Source: Dehalogenimonas sp. 4OHTPN
GTDB lineage: Bacteria > Chloroflexota > Dehalococcoidia > Dehalococcoidales > Dehalococcoidaceae
NCBI RefSeq assembly: GCF_040448695.1
Contig: NZ_CP159307.1
Coordinates: 1,674,001 to 1,738,000 of the forward strand
Length of the DNA stretch: 64,000 nucleotides
Direction of reading: 5' to 3'
The translations under genes were made by a program, and so were the position numbers. Positions within the stretch are counted from its first letter, which is position 1, and each line of letters starts with the position of its first letter. Shown in pieces: positions 23,387-32,392 of the stretch. The notes under the pieces were generated by a model, which had not been told where the DNA came from, made no database searches, and was given only the letters and a program-made list of their open reading frames with translations.

Positions 23387-23400
23387 TGAACGCTCGTTCA
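23387..23400. promoter_or_regulatory. TetR-type operator candidate
   Basis: TGAACGCTCGTTCA has 6-base inverted arms and a 2-base centre. It begins 9 bases after the -10 box, so a bound repressor would block transcription. This form (TGAACG-nn-CGTTCA) is often used by TetR-family repressors of fatty-acid or acyl-CoA genes. No TetR gene is in the window. Confidence 0.6.
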
Positions 23401-23410
23401 ACGGAATTAC

Positions 23411-24172
23411 ATGACGATAGATTTCACCACCGACGGCGCCATTGCCGTCATCACCCTGAACCGCCCCGAGGCTTATAACGCCCTTGATCTGGCGCACCTC
23501 CGCGCCCTTTCCGATGCCGTCGCCCGCTTCGAGGCGGATCCCAGCCTCCGGGTCGCCGTCATCACCGGCACCGGCAAAGCCTTCTGCGCCGGCGCCGACA
23601 TCGGCGAAACCCTGCCCTTGATGAAGGAAAATGGCACTAAAAGCCTGCCGCCGACCATCATGCGCGGTCAAACCTGTTCCAAACCCCTTATCGCCGCCAT
23701 TAACGGTCTTGCCCTGGGCGGAGGGTTGGAACTGGCTTTAGCCTGTGACCTGCGCGTCGCTGGCTCGCAGGCCAAGCTCGGCCTGCCCGAAATCGGCCTG
23801 GGGCTCATTCCGGGTTGGGGCGGCACCCAGCGCCTGCCGCGGCTCATCGGCGGCGGCCGGGCGGTGGAGATGATCCTCACCGGACGTGCCATCGACGCCG
23901 CAGAGGCCGAGCGCATCGGCCTGGTCAATAAGGTTGTCCCGGACGGCGAGGTATTGGCCGCCGCCCTGGACACAGCCCGCCTCATCTCCGAGAAATCGGC
24001 GGACGCGGTCCGCTTCGCCAGAGAAGCAATGCAAAAAGGCTTCGACATACCCCTCGCTGAGGCGCTCGACCTGGAAGCGGCCCTCGAAGACGCCGCCCTC
24101 CAAACACCGGGCTTCAACGATGGTCTCAACGCCTACCGGGAAAAACGTCGAGCGCACAAAAACAAATCCTGA
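23411..24172 (+). CDS. Enoyl-CoA hydratase/isomerase (crotonase family)
   Basis: Hydrates or isomerises an enoyl-CoA in the cytoplasm. 253 residues, typical. Oxyanion-hole loops are G-K-A-F-C-A-G-A-D-I (about 57-66) and N-G-L-A-L-G-G-G-L-E-L (about 99-109); the catalytic Glu pair maps to L-E-L-A and L-P-E-I-G-L-G-L-I-P-G. Followed 63 bases on by 3-hydroxyacyl-CoA dehydrogenase, forming a two-step acyl-CoA module of the crotonate/3-hydroxybutyrate type. Regulated by the promoter and palindrome just upstream. Confidence 0.93.
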   Translation: MTIDFTTDGAIAVITLNRPEAYNALDLAHLRALSDAVARFEADPSLRVAVITGTGKAFCAGADIGETLPLMKENGTKSLPPTIMRGQTCSKPLIAAINGLALGGGLELALACDLRVAGSQAKLGLPEIGLGLIPGWGGTQRLPRLIGGGRAVEMILTGRAIDAAEAERIGLVNKVVPDGEVLAAALDTARLISEKSADAVRFAREAMQKGFDIPLAEALDLEAALEDAALQTPGFNDGLNAYREKRRAHKNKS

Positions 24173-24235
24173 TACAAAAATATCGAAAAAGCCTGTCGAA
24201 TCCATGAACGGCAGATATCCGGGTAAGGAGAATAA

Positions 24236-25090
24236 ATGCCAATCAAAAAAGTGGGCGTGGTTGGTTTCACCGGGGTCATGGGTGCCGGCATCGTCCAGCT
24301 CTGCGCCCAGTCCGGCTACCAGGTTGTCGGTTTCAGCCGCAGCCCCGAACGGATGAAAAAAGCTTTGGCCACCATTGAAAAACACCTCTCCCGGCTGGTG
24401 GAAAAAGAGAAGATCACCGCCGATGAGCGCCAGGCTGTCCTTGCGCGCATCGCCACCGCCGATACCATGACTGCCTTGGGCGACTGCGACCTGGTCATCG
24501 AAAGCGCCGTCGAGAACATGGAACTCAAAAAAAGCATCTTTGCCGAGATGGATGCCGTCTGCCGCCCCGATGCCATCCTGGCCACCAACACCTCGTCGCT
24601 GTCGATCATTGACCTGGCCATGGCGACGCGGCGCCCCAATCAGGTCCTCGGCCTGCATTTCTTCAACCCGGCGCCCCTGATGCCGCTGCTGGAGGTGGTC
24701 AAGACCATCGCCACCTCCGACGAGACGCTGGCGGCCGGCAAGGCCTTCGGCGAAAGCCTGGGCAAGACCATCATCGTCGCCCGCGACGCTCCCGGCTATA
24801 TCGTCAACACCCTGCTGATTCCATACCTGTTGAACGCTATCCGCATGCTGGACCGCGGCCAGGCCGCCCGCGAGGATATCGATACCGCTATTAAGGCAGG
24901 CCTGAATTACCCCATGGGTCCGCTGCAGGTGGCGGATTACATTGGCCTCGATGCGCTCCTCTTCATCGCCAATATCATGTACGAGGAGTCCAAGGAGCCG
25001 CAGTACGCCGCGCCGCCCCTTCTAAAGAAGATGGTCACTGCCGGCTGGCTGGGGCGCAAGTCCGGCAAGGGCTTTTACGAGTACCGGTAA
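24236..25090 (+). CDS. 3-hydroxyacyl-CoA dehydrogenase (3-hydroxybutyryl-CoA type)
   Basis: 284 residues, matching the short single-function HBD form. N-terminal Rossmann domain, catalytic H-F-F-N-P-A-P-L-M-P-L-L-E-V near residue 141, then a C-terminal helical domain with N-Y-P-M-G-P-L and K-S-G-K-G-F-Y-E-Y at the end. The NAD-binding loop reads V-V-G-F-T-G-V-M-G-A-G-I, one residue longer than the common G-A-G-T-M-G-S-G-I and lacking its second Gly, which might change cofactor affinity. AAGGAG lies before the ATG. Works with the adjacent crotonase. Confidence 0.92.
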   Translation: MPIKKVGVVGFTGVMGAGIVQLCAQSGYQVVGFSRSPERMKKALATIEKHLSRLVEKEKITADERQAVLARIATADTMTALGDCDLVIESAVENMELKKSIFAEMDAVCRPDAILATNTSSLSIIDLAMATRRPNQVLGLHFFNPAPLMPLLEVVKTIATSDETLAAGKAFGESLGKTIIVARDAPGYIVNTLLIPYLLNAIRMLDRGQAAREDIDTAIKAGLNYPMGPLQVADYIGLDALLFIANIMYEESKEPQYAAPPLLKKMVTAGWLGRKSGKGFYEYR

Positions 25091-25127
25091 CATCAGCAAT
25101 TTGGTTAACGACCATTTTTCGGTTGAT

Positions 25128-26393
25128 TTATACGATGGAGTCATTCCATGGCAACGGCTTATGATCAACCTCCTCGCTAGTAATATTGTAGCTTTTCATA
25201 AGGTCCTGCGTTTCACTATCGAGTTTGGTCGCCAAAGCTTTTAGAGCAAGCAGTGAACTCGTATCAGCGGAAACTCTATCAGTTACGTTCGACTCGATCG
25301 CTTTTTTCATCGAATCCAACCTTGTGATGATCTCCCCGAGGAAAATAAAGCTTGCCCTGATTTGTGCTCGGAAGATCGAGAGTTTATGCAAATACCAGAG
25401 CTTTTGGAGATCTTCTTGCGTCGCTTTCAACTTGGCGACAGCAGTTGGGAAACTCTGTGCGAAAGTTTGAACCTCAACCAATCTAGTCTCGGTATTGAAC
25501 TTTGGCATCGAGGAGAGTAAAGAATGTAATATTCCGTACAGATCAATTGAATTGAGGTCTCTTAGGGCATTCACGACGACCGGTTTTATAACCTCCTCAG
25601 GCATGGTAAAGGTATCCTGGTAATGGAATAGATAACGCCGGGAGATCGTGCCTTCGGTTTTGAATTCAAGATAAGGCAAGCTCATGGGATCAATATCGAG
25701 TTCATAAATTAATGATTGCCCGGGGAAAAGTACTTCCCCATATTCGCTTTCTCTCGGCGTAATGTCTGGGAAAATTACTTTATCCGTTCGGGTAAATGTT
25801 TTGTTTAAAAGTCCCCTTCTTTTTGAATCGTTCTGCCAAGGGGTTTCAACCGATGAAGGGGTATGATCCTTAAAAGTTTCGGGGATTCTCTTTATTCGAA
25901 CTTTCGGGCTTGAAGGACGATAGATTGAAGCCCCATCGCTGCCCGTAATTGCGATGGATAATCCGACCCCGGTGAAAACAACACGTGGTTTCTTTGATTC
26001 CTCAGGCGCTGAGTTGGTAATCTGAATTTTGATAGTTGGTTCGGACTCTACACCGAGAATCTCGATTTGAGTGGTCAGATACGCATGTAAAGCTTCAAAA
26101 CACGATAGGGGATCAACAATTGGATTTGTGCTCGTACTCCCCGCTGTTACGTTCAGGGGTATCCTCCTCAGGTTGAAAAAGATCGGTGAAATTCCTTTTT
26201 CTTTAGCTAGCGAGTATATAGAAGCCAATGATTCTGCATCCGGTACCGTGACTCCTGTCTCCCAACGAGAGAGTGTGTTCGGAGGTACATCGAGCATCTC
26301 AGCCATCTTTGTCTGCGTGATTCCTAGCCCTTTACGAATCTCGACCAGGGCGTCGCCACTGAACTCGTATTTACCTTGCTTGGTTGGTGTCAT
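25128..26393 (-). CDS. XRE-family transcriptional regulator with large C-terminal domain
   Basis: 421 residues. The helix-turn-helix is at the N-terminus: I-R-K-G-L-G-I-T-Q-T-K-M-A-E-M-L-D-V-P-P (residues 16-35), continuing N-T-L-S-R-W-E-T-G. The rest is a large unrecognised domain, beta-rich to about residue 280 and then helical (Q-E-D-L-Q-K-L-W and D-S-M-K-K-A-I-E-S). It may sense a ligand. The start at 26393 has an AAAGGG site and not the upstream frame. Base composition is clearly more AT-rich than neighbours, suggesting recent acquisition. It is separated from hbd by 37 bases, convergent. Confidence 0.75.
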   Translation of the reverse strand: MTPTKQGKYEFSGDALVEIRKGLGITQTKMAEMLDVPPNTLSRWETGVTVPDAESLASIYSLAKEKGISPIFFNLRRIPLNVTAGSTSTNPIVDPLSCFEALHAYLTTQIEILGVESEPTIKIQITNSAPEESKKPRVVFTGVGLSIAITGSDGASIYRPSSPKVRIKRIPETFKDHTPSSVETPWQNDSKRRGLLNKTFTRTDKVIFPDITPRESEYGEVLFPGQSLIYELDIDPMSLPYLEFKTEGTISRRYLFHYQDTFTMPEEVIKPVVVNALRDLNSIDLYGILHSLLSSMPKFNTETRLVEVQTFAQSFPTAVAKLKATQEDLQKLWYLHKLSIFRAQIRASFIFLGEIITRLDSMKKAIESNVTDRVSADTSSLLALKALATKLDSETQDLMKSYNITSEEVDHKPLPWNDSIV

Positions 26394-26425
26394 TCCCTTT
26401 CTCCTTCTAACACTGATCGTGGAGA

Positions 26426-26454
26426 ATATTAGCACTATATGGAATTATTGTCAA
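26426..26454 (-). promoter_or_regulatory. Promoter of the XRE gene
   Basis: Minus strand TTGACA (26454-26449), 17-base spacer and TAATAT (26431-26426). Confidence 0.8.
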
Positions 26455-26472
26455 CATATTAAGTTATTTGCT

Positions 26473-26486
26473 CATCATATATGATG
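26473..26486. promoter_or_regulatory. Palindrome upstream of the XRE promoter
   Basis: CATCATATATGATG is a perfect 14-base palindrome about 20 bases upstream of the -35 box, a candidate site for autoregulation. Confidence 0.45.
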
Positions 26487-26632
26487 ATATTTAGGACTGC
26501 CTATTTCACTTTTACACACTATCCACAATCGTCGAGCGCCAAGGTCATCGTCAGCGGTAAAGCCGTTATCGAGGTTATCCCGGATCCGTCTGGTCAAACC
26601 GGGTAACCCCGTTCTATACTGTCTCCAGCCTT

Positions 26633-27421
26633 ATGGGAGAATCGATACTGGATGGCGGCGGCCTGCTGCCTTTCGTCCTGGCCGCGCTCGGCCTGCTGGT
26701 CGGCGCCTACGGGACGCTTATCGGCGTCGGCGGCGCTCTGGTGCTGGTGCCAGCCCTGCTGTTCCTGTACCCCGATGCCGACCCGCTGGTCATCACCGCC
26801 GTATCGCTGGCCGTCGTCCTCATCAACGGTCTCGGCGCCGCCTACGCTTACGGCCGGCAGAAACGCGTTGACTATAAAACCGGCCTGCTCTTCGCCGCCG
26901 GTACCCTTCCGGGACTGCTGCTCGGCATCTGGACACTGCACCAGGTAAGCCGGCCGTCGTTCAGCCTCATTTTCGGCCTGGTGATGCTGCTTATCTCCGC
27001 CGTCCTGATCCTGAAACCGCACCCTGAAAGCCTGCCGTCGGATGCCGGCGGCCGCCGCCGGTACAACCGTCCGCTCGGTTTTTCGTTGAGCGCGGCTGCC
27101 GGGTATTTGGCCGGTCTGCTCGGCATCGGCGGGGGCATCATCCATGTCCCGGTGATGACCCACATCCTGCGCTTTCCCGCCCATGTCGCTACCGCCACCT
27201 CCAGCTTTATCCTGGTCTTCACCGCCCTGGCGGGCAGCCTGATTCACCTGAGCGCTGGGCGGTACGGCGATGACTGGAGCATCATCATCTGGCTGGCGGC
27301 CGGCGTGATCTTCGGGTCTCAGATCGGCGCCCGGTTATCCCGGAGATTGCGCGGCAGCGTCCTCATCCGGCTGCTGGCCGTCGCCCTGGCGCTGACCGGC
27401 CTCAGGCTTATATTGGCTTAG
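26633..27421 (+). CDS. Sulfite exporter TauE/SafE family permease
   Basis: 262 residues, about 8 membrane spans. Two related halves each contain the family pattern: G-A-Y-G-T-L-I-G-V-G-G-A-L-V-L-V-P near residue 23 and G-Y-L-A-G-L-L-G-I-G-G-G-I-I-H-V-P near 162. Likely exports sulfite, sulfoacetate or another small anion, or carries H+; substrate not predictable. A TATACT box lies 12 bases before the ATG, so the leader is very short. Stands alone; corA follows from its own promoter. Confidence 0.9.
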   Translation: MGESILDGGGLLPFVLAALGLLVGAYGTLIGVGGALVLVPALLFLYPDADPLVITAVSLAVVLINGLGAAYAYGRQKRVDYKTGLLFAAGTLPGLLLGIWTLHQVSRPSFSLIFGLVMLLISAVLILKPHPESLPSDAGGRRRYNRPLGFSLSAAAGYLAGLLGIGGGIIHVPVMTHILRFPAHVATATSSFILVFTALAGSLIHLSAGRYGDDWSIIIWLAAGVIFGSQIGARLSRRLRGSVLIRLLAVALALTGLRLILA

Positions 27422-27503
27422 CGTCCGACATAGCGAATGTGTACTCTCCGGCTGGTAGTTTGTGCTACAATTAGCCCCAAAACTGGAGTAAGGCAGTAGG
27501 CCC

Positions 27504-28454
27504 ATGGCGGTTGTTCAGAACTCAAAAATCCCAAAGCTCCGCATGGAAAGCGTCGAGTTCGGCGGCCTGGTATGGTACGACGTCGAGCGCCCCACCGAGA
27601 CCGAAACCCTGCATTTGTCGCAGAATTTCTCTTTTCACCCGCTGGACCTGGATGATGTCCTGTCCAAGCGCCAGCGCCCCAAAATAGATGAATACAAGGA
27701 CTATCTCTTTTTCGTTTTCCATTTCCCGGCTTACAACAAAGCTGAACGCCTGCTGATGCCCTCACAGCTTTCGGTCTTCATCGGCCAGGGCTACCTCATC
27801 ACCCTCCACTCCGGCAACCTGAAACCGTTGATGAAGCTCTTCAGGGAGTGCGAACTGGACGAGGAATCCCGCAAGGAATACATGCGCCACGGGCCCGGCT
27901 ACCTCCTCTATCGCATCGTGGACCGCCTGGTGGACTACTGCCAGCCTATCGTCAATAAAATCCTGGACAGCATGGACGCCATCGAGGACGAGATATTCGC
28001 CCGCCGGCGCCGCAGCGGCACGGTACGCGACATCTCCATGCTGCGCCGCGACATCATCACCTTCCGCCGCACCATTTGGCCGATGCGGGCGGTCATCGCC
28101 GGCCTGGAACCCAAGATCAAGCGTTATATCGACACCGACCTGAACGTCTACTTCGGCGACCTTATAGACCATGTGGATAAAATCTGGGACGGTCTTGACG
28201 AAACCAAAGAAGTCATCGAAGGGCTGTCTTCAACCTTCGATTCTATGTCTATCAACAACTACAACGAAGGCATCCGCATCCTCACCATATTCGCTACCAT
28301 CTCTCTGCCGACCCTGCTTGTCGCCAGCATTTACGGCATGAACATCGACCTGCCGTTCCAGCACACGGAGCACACCATCATCATCGTCGGCCTGCTGACC
28401 CTGGCGGCGACTACCATCACCGCCGCCGTCCTGCGCTGGCTTAAGATCATCTGA
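27504..28454 (+). CDS. corA: CorA family Mg2+/Co2+ transporter
   Basis: Pentameric channel for divalent metal entry. 316 residues: large cytoplasmic N-terminal domain, long helix with H-G-P-G-Y-L-L-Y-R-I-V-D near residue 130, then two C-terminal membrane spans with the family filter Y-G-M-N (here S-I-Y-G-M-N-I-D) at about residue 278 before the last span. A TG-C-TACAAT extended -10 and a GGAG site lie upstream. It is followed 21 bases on by the queuosine precursor transporter gene. Confidence 0.95.
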   Translation: MAVVQNSKIPKLRMESVEFGGLVWYDVERPTETETLHLSQNFSFHPLDLDDVLSKRQRPKIDEYKDYLFFVFHFPAYNKAERLLMPSQLSVFIGQGYLITLHSGNLKPLMKLFRECELDEESRKEYMRHGPGYLLYRIVDRLVDYCQPIVNKILDSMDAIEDEIFARRRRSGTVRDISMLRRDIITFRRTIWPMRAVIAGLEPKIKRYIDTDLNVYFGDLIDHVDKIWDGLDETKEVIEGLSSTFDSMSINNYNEGIRILTIFATISLPTLLVASIYGMNIDLPFQHTEHTIIIVGLLTLAATTITAAVLRWLKII

Positions 28455-28475
28455 ACCCTGAAAGGAAAGAATCCT

Positions 28476-29153
28476 TTGCACGTTTCCCAGCGCCTTATCG
28501 TGGTGGCCGCCCTGTTCGTCACCTGCCTCATCACCGCTAATATCATCGCCGTCAAACTCATCTCCGTCGGGGCGGACATCGTTCTGCCAGCCGCCATTCT
28601 GGTCTTCCCCCTGTCTTATCTCATCGGCGATGTCCTGACTGAAGTCTACGGCTTCGCCTGGGCCCGCCGGGTAATCTGGCTCGGTTTTTTATGTAACCTT
28701 ATCTTCGTCGGATTCGCCTGGCTCGGTGGCTTGCTGCCGGGCGCCTCGTTCTGGCAGGGACAGGCGGCTTATGAGGCGATACTGGGCTATACCCCTCGCC
28801 TGCTGCTGGCTTCGTTTTCCGGTTATCTTATCGGCAGCTTCGCCAACGCCGCCGTCATGTCGAAGATGAAGCTCTTAACCCGCGGCCGGCACCTGTGGAG
28901 CCGCACTATCGGCTCGACCGTCGTCGGCGAAGGGCTGGATTCGATGGTCTTCATCACCATCGCCTTCATCGGCACCCCGGCTTTCGCCCCTGTTTTCATT
29001 CTTTACCACTGGGCGGCCAAGACGCTTATCGAGGTGGCGGCGACACCGCTGACCTACGCCGTGGTCAATTACCTGAAAGGCGCGGAGAAAATTGACGTCT
29101 ACGACGCCGGTATCAGCCTCAATCCCTTCACCCTGAAGGAAGCCCGGCGTTGA
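28476..29153 (+). CDS. Queuosine precursor transporter (YhhQ/VUT family)
   Basis: 225 residues with about 6 membrane spans. The family marks are the N-terminal N-I-I-A-V-K-L, F-P-L-S-Y-L-I-G-D-V-L-T-E-V-Y-G near residue 44 and R-T-I-G-S-T-V-V-G-E-G-L-D-S near 145. It imports preQ0/preQ1 or queuine for tRNA modification. The TTG start at 28476 has an AAAGGA site. Its stop overlaps the next start (TTGA), so the downstream hydrolase is translated with it. Confidence 0.92.
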   Translation: MHVSQRLIVVAALFVTCLITANIIAVKLISVGADIVLPAAILVFPLSYLIGDVLTEVYGFAWARRVIWLGFLCNLIFVGFAWLGGLLPGASFWQGQAAYEAILGYTPRLLLASFSGYLIGSFANAAVMSKMKLLTRGRHLWSRTIGSTVVGEGLDSMVFITIAFIGTPAFAPVFILYHWAAKTLIEVAATPLTYAVVNYLKGAEKIDVYDAGISLNPFTLKEARR

Positions 29154-29923
29154 AAGTGCGCTTCCTGGGTGCCCACAACTGCGAGACCGACGCCGCCGGC
29201 ATGATGTGCCTGCTCGTTGACAGCCGGATCGTGCTTGACGCCGGCGCCCTGACCCGCAACCTGCCGCTTGATGCCCAGTTCGGCATCCAGGCGGTGCTCC
29301 TGACCCACGGCCACTACGACCACTTCCGGGACATCCCGATGCTCGGCATGAACCTCTTCCTCAACGGCCGGAGCGTGGACGTCTATGGGTCTGATGACGC
29401 CCGGCGCGCCCTGGCGGAGCACGTCCTGAACGGCGGCATTTATTCCCGTTTTTTTGACCATCCGGAGGGCAGCCCGACGCTTCGGTATCATGTCGTCGAA
29501 CCCGGAACCTCTTTCCAGCTGGGTGATTATGAAATCCTGCCGGTAGCTTTACCGCACCCGGTGCCGGTGCTCGGCTACCAGCTGACCGACGCTTCCGGGC
29601 GCAGGTTCTTTTATTCCGGCGACACCGGAGCCGGCCTTTCCGCATGTTTCGGCGATATTGACCCTCACCTCATGGCCATCGACGTCACCGCGCCCTCGCG
29701 CTATACCGCCTTTTTTGCCGCCCGGAATCAGCACCTGACCCCGGAGACCCTGGCCGCTGAGCTCGAAGCCTTCAAAAAGCTGAAAGGTCATTTGCCCCCC
29801 GTGGTTTGCGTACACATGAACCCCCACGGCGAGGCCGAAATAGCCGCTGAGATTGAACGCCTCTCCGCTGAGCTGGGCTCGCCCGTCTATCTCGCTCACG
29901 AGGGGCTGACGCTCTCGGTCTAG
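29150..29923 (+). CDS. Metallo-beta-lactamase fold hydrolase
   Basis: 257 residues. The signature T-H-G-H-Y-D-H (residues 43-49) is the two-zinc HxHxDH motif, and a later Y-S-G-D-T-G-A (about 160) provides the bridging Asp. The C-terminal V-C-V-H-M-N-P holds the last His. It resembles cyclic nucleotide phosphodiesterase-type lactamase-fold enzymes; the real substrate is unknown. It starts at a TTG overlapping the transporter stop. Confidence 0.88.
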   Translation: MKVRFLGAHNCETDAAGMMCLLVDSRIVLDAGALTRNLPLDAQFGIQAVLLTHGHYDHFRDIPMLGMNLFLNGRSVDVYGSDDARRALAEHVLNGGIYSRFFDHPEGSPTLRYHVVEPGTSFQLGDYEILPVALPHPVPVLGYQLTDASGRRFFYSGDTGAGLSACFGDIDPHLMAIDVTAPSRYTAFFAARNQHLTPETLAAELEAFKKLKGHLPPVVCVHMNPHGEAEIAAEIERLSAELGSPVYLAHEGLTLSV

Positions 29924-29932
29924 ACGCGGGCG

Positions 29933-29961
29933 TTGACCGCCGACTTTGGCGCTGTTACACT
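29933..29961 (+). promoter_or_regulatory. nnr promoter, leaderless
   Basis: TTGACC at 29933-29938, 17-base spacer, TACACT at 29956-29961; only six bases (CATCCC) separate it from the ATG at 29968, with no ribosome site. Confidence 0.7.
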
Positions 29962-29967
29962 CATCCC

Positions 29968-31557
29968 ATGAAACTCGTCACCGCCGCCGAAATGCGCCGG
30001 CTTGAACAGGAGGCCGCCGCCGGGGGTGTCTCCGCAGCCGAACTGATGCAGCGCGCCGGCCGGGAAGCGGCCGATAAGATCGCCGCGCTTTTCGAGCCTG
30101 CCGCCGGCAAACGGGTCGTCGTCCTGGTCGGTCCGGGCAACAACGGCGGCGACGGTCTGGTCGCCGCTCGCCATCTAAAAACCGCCGGCGTTCTGACCGA
30201 TATTTACCTGCTGTCTCCCCGCGGCTCGGACGACATTGTCCTGCGGGAGGCCGTGACCGCCGGCCTGTCGCCGCTTGAAGCCCGTTATGATGTTGGCTTC
30301 GAGCGCTTGAGAGCCGCTCTTGAGGAAGCGGATGTTGTCCTGGATGCCGTTTTCGGCACCGGGCTGGGCAGAAGCATCAGCGGCGCCCCGGCGGCCGCTC
30401 TGGCGCTGGTCGCGGAAGCCTGCGCCCGCCGCCCGGAGATAACCGTCGTCGCCCTCGACCTGCCGTCCGGCCTCGATGCCGACACCGGAGCTATTGACCC
30501 GTCGGCTGTCCGGGCGGATTTCACTATCACCCTGGGATACGCCAAGCGCGGTTTCTTCCTGTTTCCCGGCGCCGGTTACACCGGCGAGGTTCTGGTCGCC
30601 GATATCGGGCTGCCGGAAGAATCCGGCGCCGCCCTCAATACTGAAGTCCTCGACGAGCATCTGATTCTTGATCTACTCCCCGACCGGCCGGCCGATGCCC
30701 ACAAAGGCACCTTCGGTAAAGTGCTGGTGGCCGCCGGTTCGCCGGAGTATGCCGGCGCTGCCGTCCTGGCCTGCCAGGCGGCCGGCCGGGCTGGCGCCGG
30801 CCTGGTAACTCTGGCCGCCGGTAAAAGCCTGTACCCCGTCCTGGCTTCCCGGCTGACCGAAACCACTCACCTAATCCTGCCGCAGACAGCGGATGGCGGC
30901 CTGGCGCCAGGCGCTGAAGAATTGATCGCCGGCCGGTTGAAAGAATTCCCCGCCGCCGTCATCGGGCCCGGCCTGGGGCAGTCGCTATCTGCCGCCGCTT
31001 TTACCCGTGCCCTGCTGGCGGCGCTGTCCCGGCCTGAAAACCGCGCTTTACGCTTCGCCGCCGTCCTGGACGCCGACGCCTTAAATATATTGTCGCTGGA
31101 ATCCGAGTGGTGGCAGAAAGTGGATTTCCCGGCCGTGCTTACCCCCCATCCGGGCGAAATGGCCCGCCTGGCCGGGCTGGCCGCCGCCCGGGTGCAAAGC
31201 GACCGGATCGAGCTGGCGCGCCGCTGCGCCGGGCTGTGGCGGCAGGTCGTCGTCCTGAAAGGGGCTCATACCGTCATCGCTTCACCCGACGGCCGGGTGG
31301 CGGTGGCTCCCAACGCCAACCCCGCTTTAGCCACCGCCGGCACCGGCGATGTCCTGACAGGCATCATCGGCGGGCTGCTGGCCCAGGGGCTGGCGCCGTT
31401 CGATGCCGCCCGCGCCGGGGTATACATCCATGCCATGGCCGCTGAGTCGGTCCGCGCCGCGCTGGGTGACTGCGGCGCCGTCGCCTCGGACCTGCTGCCC
31501 CACATCCCCCGGTCATTCAAAGCGCTCAAGGAGCACGACCATGCTGCTTGTCATTGA
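29968..31557 (+). CDS. nnr: Bifunctional NAD(P)H-hydrate repair enzyme
   Basis: 529 residues combining an epimerase domain (about 1-215, with G-P-G-N-N-G-G-D-G-L-V near 52) and an ADP-dependent dehydratase domain (about 230-520) with T-P-H-P-G-E-M, N-A-N-P-A-L-A-T-A-G-T-G-D-V-L-T-G-I-I near 448. It repairs hydrated NADH/NADPH. Its end overlaps coaX by 17 bases, so the two are coupled; both support cofactor maintenance. Expressed from a leaderless promoter. Confidence 0.95.
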   Translation: MKLVTAAEMRRLEQEAAAGGVSAAELMQRAGREAADKIAALFEPAAGKRVVVLVGPGNNGGDGLVAARHLKTAGVLTDIYLLSPRGSDDIVLREAVTAGLSPLEARYDVGFERLRAALEEADVVLDAVFGTGLGRSISGAPAAALALVAEACARRPEITVVALDLPSGLDADTGAIDPSAVRADFTITLGYAKRGFFLFPGAGYTGEVLVADIGLPEESGAALNTEVLDEHLILDLLPDRPADAHKGTFGKVLVAAGSPEYAGAAVLACQAAGRAGAGLVTLAAGKSLYPVLASRLTETTHLILPQTADGGLAPGAEELIAGRLKEFPAAVIGPGLGQSLSAAAFTRALLAALSRPENRALRFAAVLDADALNILSLESEWWQKVDFPAVLTPHPGEMARLAGLAAARVQSDRIELARRCAGLWRQVVVLKGAHTVIASPDGRVAVAPNANPALATAGTGDVLTGIIGGLLAQGLAPFDAARAGVYIHAMAAESVRAALGDCGAVASDLLPHIPRSFKALKEHDHAACH

Positions 31558-32308
31558 CATAGGCAACACCACTATTTCGCTCGGGGTGTTTGACGGCGAC
31601 CGGCTGGCCGCCAGCCTGAGGGTGGCCACCGTGCTGCAGAAATTGCCGGATGAATACGCCTCGCTGCTGCTCCACCTGCTGCAGCTTAACGGCATCGACC
31701 CCAAATCGGTTGATAAGGTCGCCGTCTGTTCGGTAGTCCCGCCGCTGACCGGCGCTTTTGAGGAACTCTGTAACAAATATTTCCATACCGAACCTCTGAC
31801 CATCGGCACCGGCACCCGGACCGGCGTCAAGATCCGAATGGACAACCCGCGGGAAGTCGGCGCCGACCGCATCGTCAACGCCGCCGCCGCTTTCCAGCTT
31901 TATAAAACCGCCTGCATCGTCGTCGACCTGGGCACCGGCACCACCTTCGACACCGTTTCGGCCAGCGGCGAGTTTATCGGCGGCGCCATCGCCCCGGGCA
32001 TCGGCATCGCCGCCGAAGCCCTGACCGCCCGGACCTCGATGCTGCCGCGCATTGAGCTTCAGCGGCCGGAGCGGGCCATCGGCACCTCCACTGTGAAAGC
32101 GATGCAGTCCGGCATGGTCTTCGGCTACCTCGGGCTGGTGGAAAGCATTGTAAGCCGCATTCAGGCCGAACTGCCGTCCAAAGCCCTGGTCATCGCCACC
32201 GGCGGCTACGCCGGCCTCCTCGCCGCCGAAACGGGCATCTTCGACGCCGTCGCCCCTGACCTCACTCTGTACGGCCTGCGGCTGATCTATTACATGAACC
32301 GGGCTTGA
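31541..32308 (+). CDS. coaX: Type III pantothenate kinase
   Basis: First step of CoA synthesis: phosphorylates pantothenate. 255 residues of the CoaX (ASKHA) type. D-I-G-N-T-T-I-S-L-G-V-F (residues 5-16), G-A-D-R-I-V-N-A-A-A near 107 and V-D-L-G-T-G-T-T-F-D near 128 are the phosphate and catalytic motifs. The ATG at 31541 lies inside the nnr end and has an AAGGAG site 7 bases upstream; the longer upstream frame is nnr's shadow. Confidence 0.97.
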   Translation: MLLVIDIGNTTISLGVFDGDRLAASLRVATVLQKLPDEYASLLLHLLQLNGIDPKSVDKVAVCSVVPPLTGAFEELCNKYFHTEPLTIGTGTRTGVKIRMDNPREVGADRIVNAAAAFQLYKTACIVVDLGTGTTFDTVSASGEFIGGAIAPGIGIAAEALTARTSMLPRIELQRPERAIGTSTVKAMQSGMVFGYLGLVESIVSRIQAELPSKALVIATGGYAGLLAAETGIFDAVAPDLTLYGLRLIYYMNRA

Positions 32309-32328
32309 CGCGTTTCAGGTTGGGCGCA

Positions 32329-32346
32329 GGCCGATGCGGCTTTTTC
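32329..32346 (+). terminator. Weak terminator after coaX
   Basis: A short GCCG/CGGC stem followed by TTTTT. Confidence 0.35.
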
Positions 32347-32392
32347 AGAATACTGCGAACGGCGAGAAAAATATAAGGGTTGGGATTTCACT

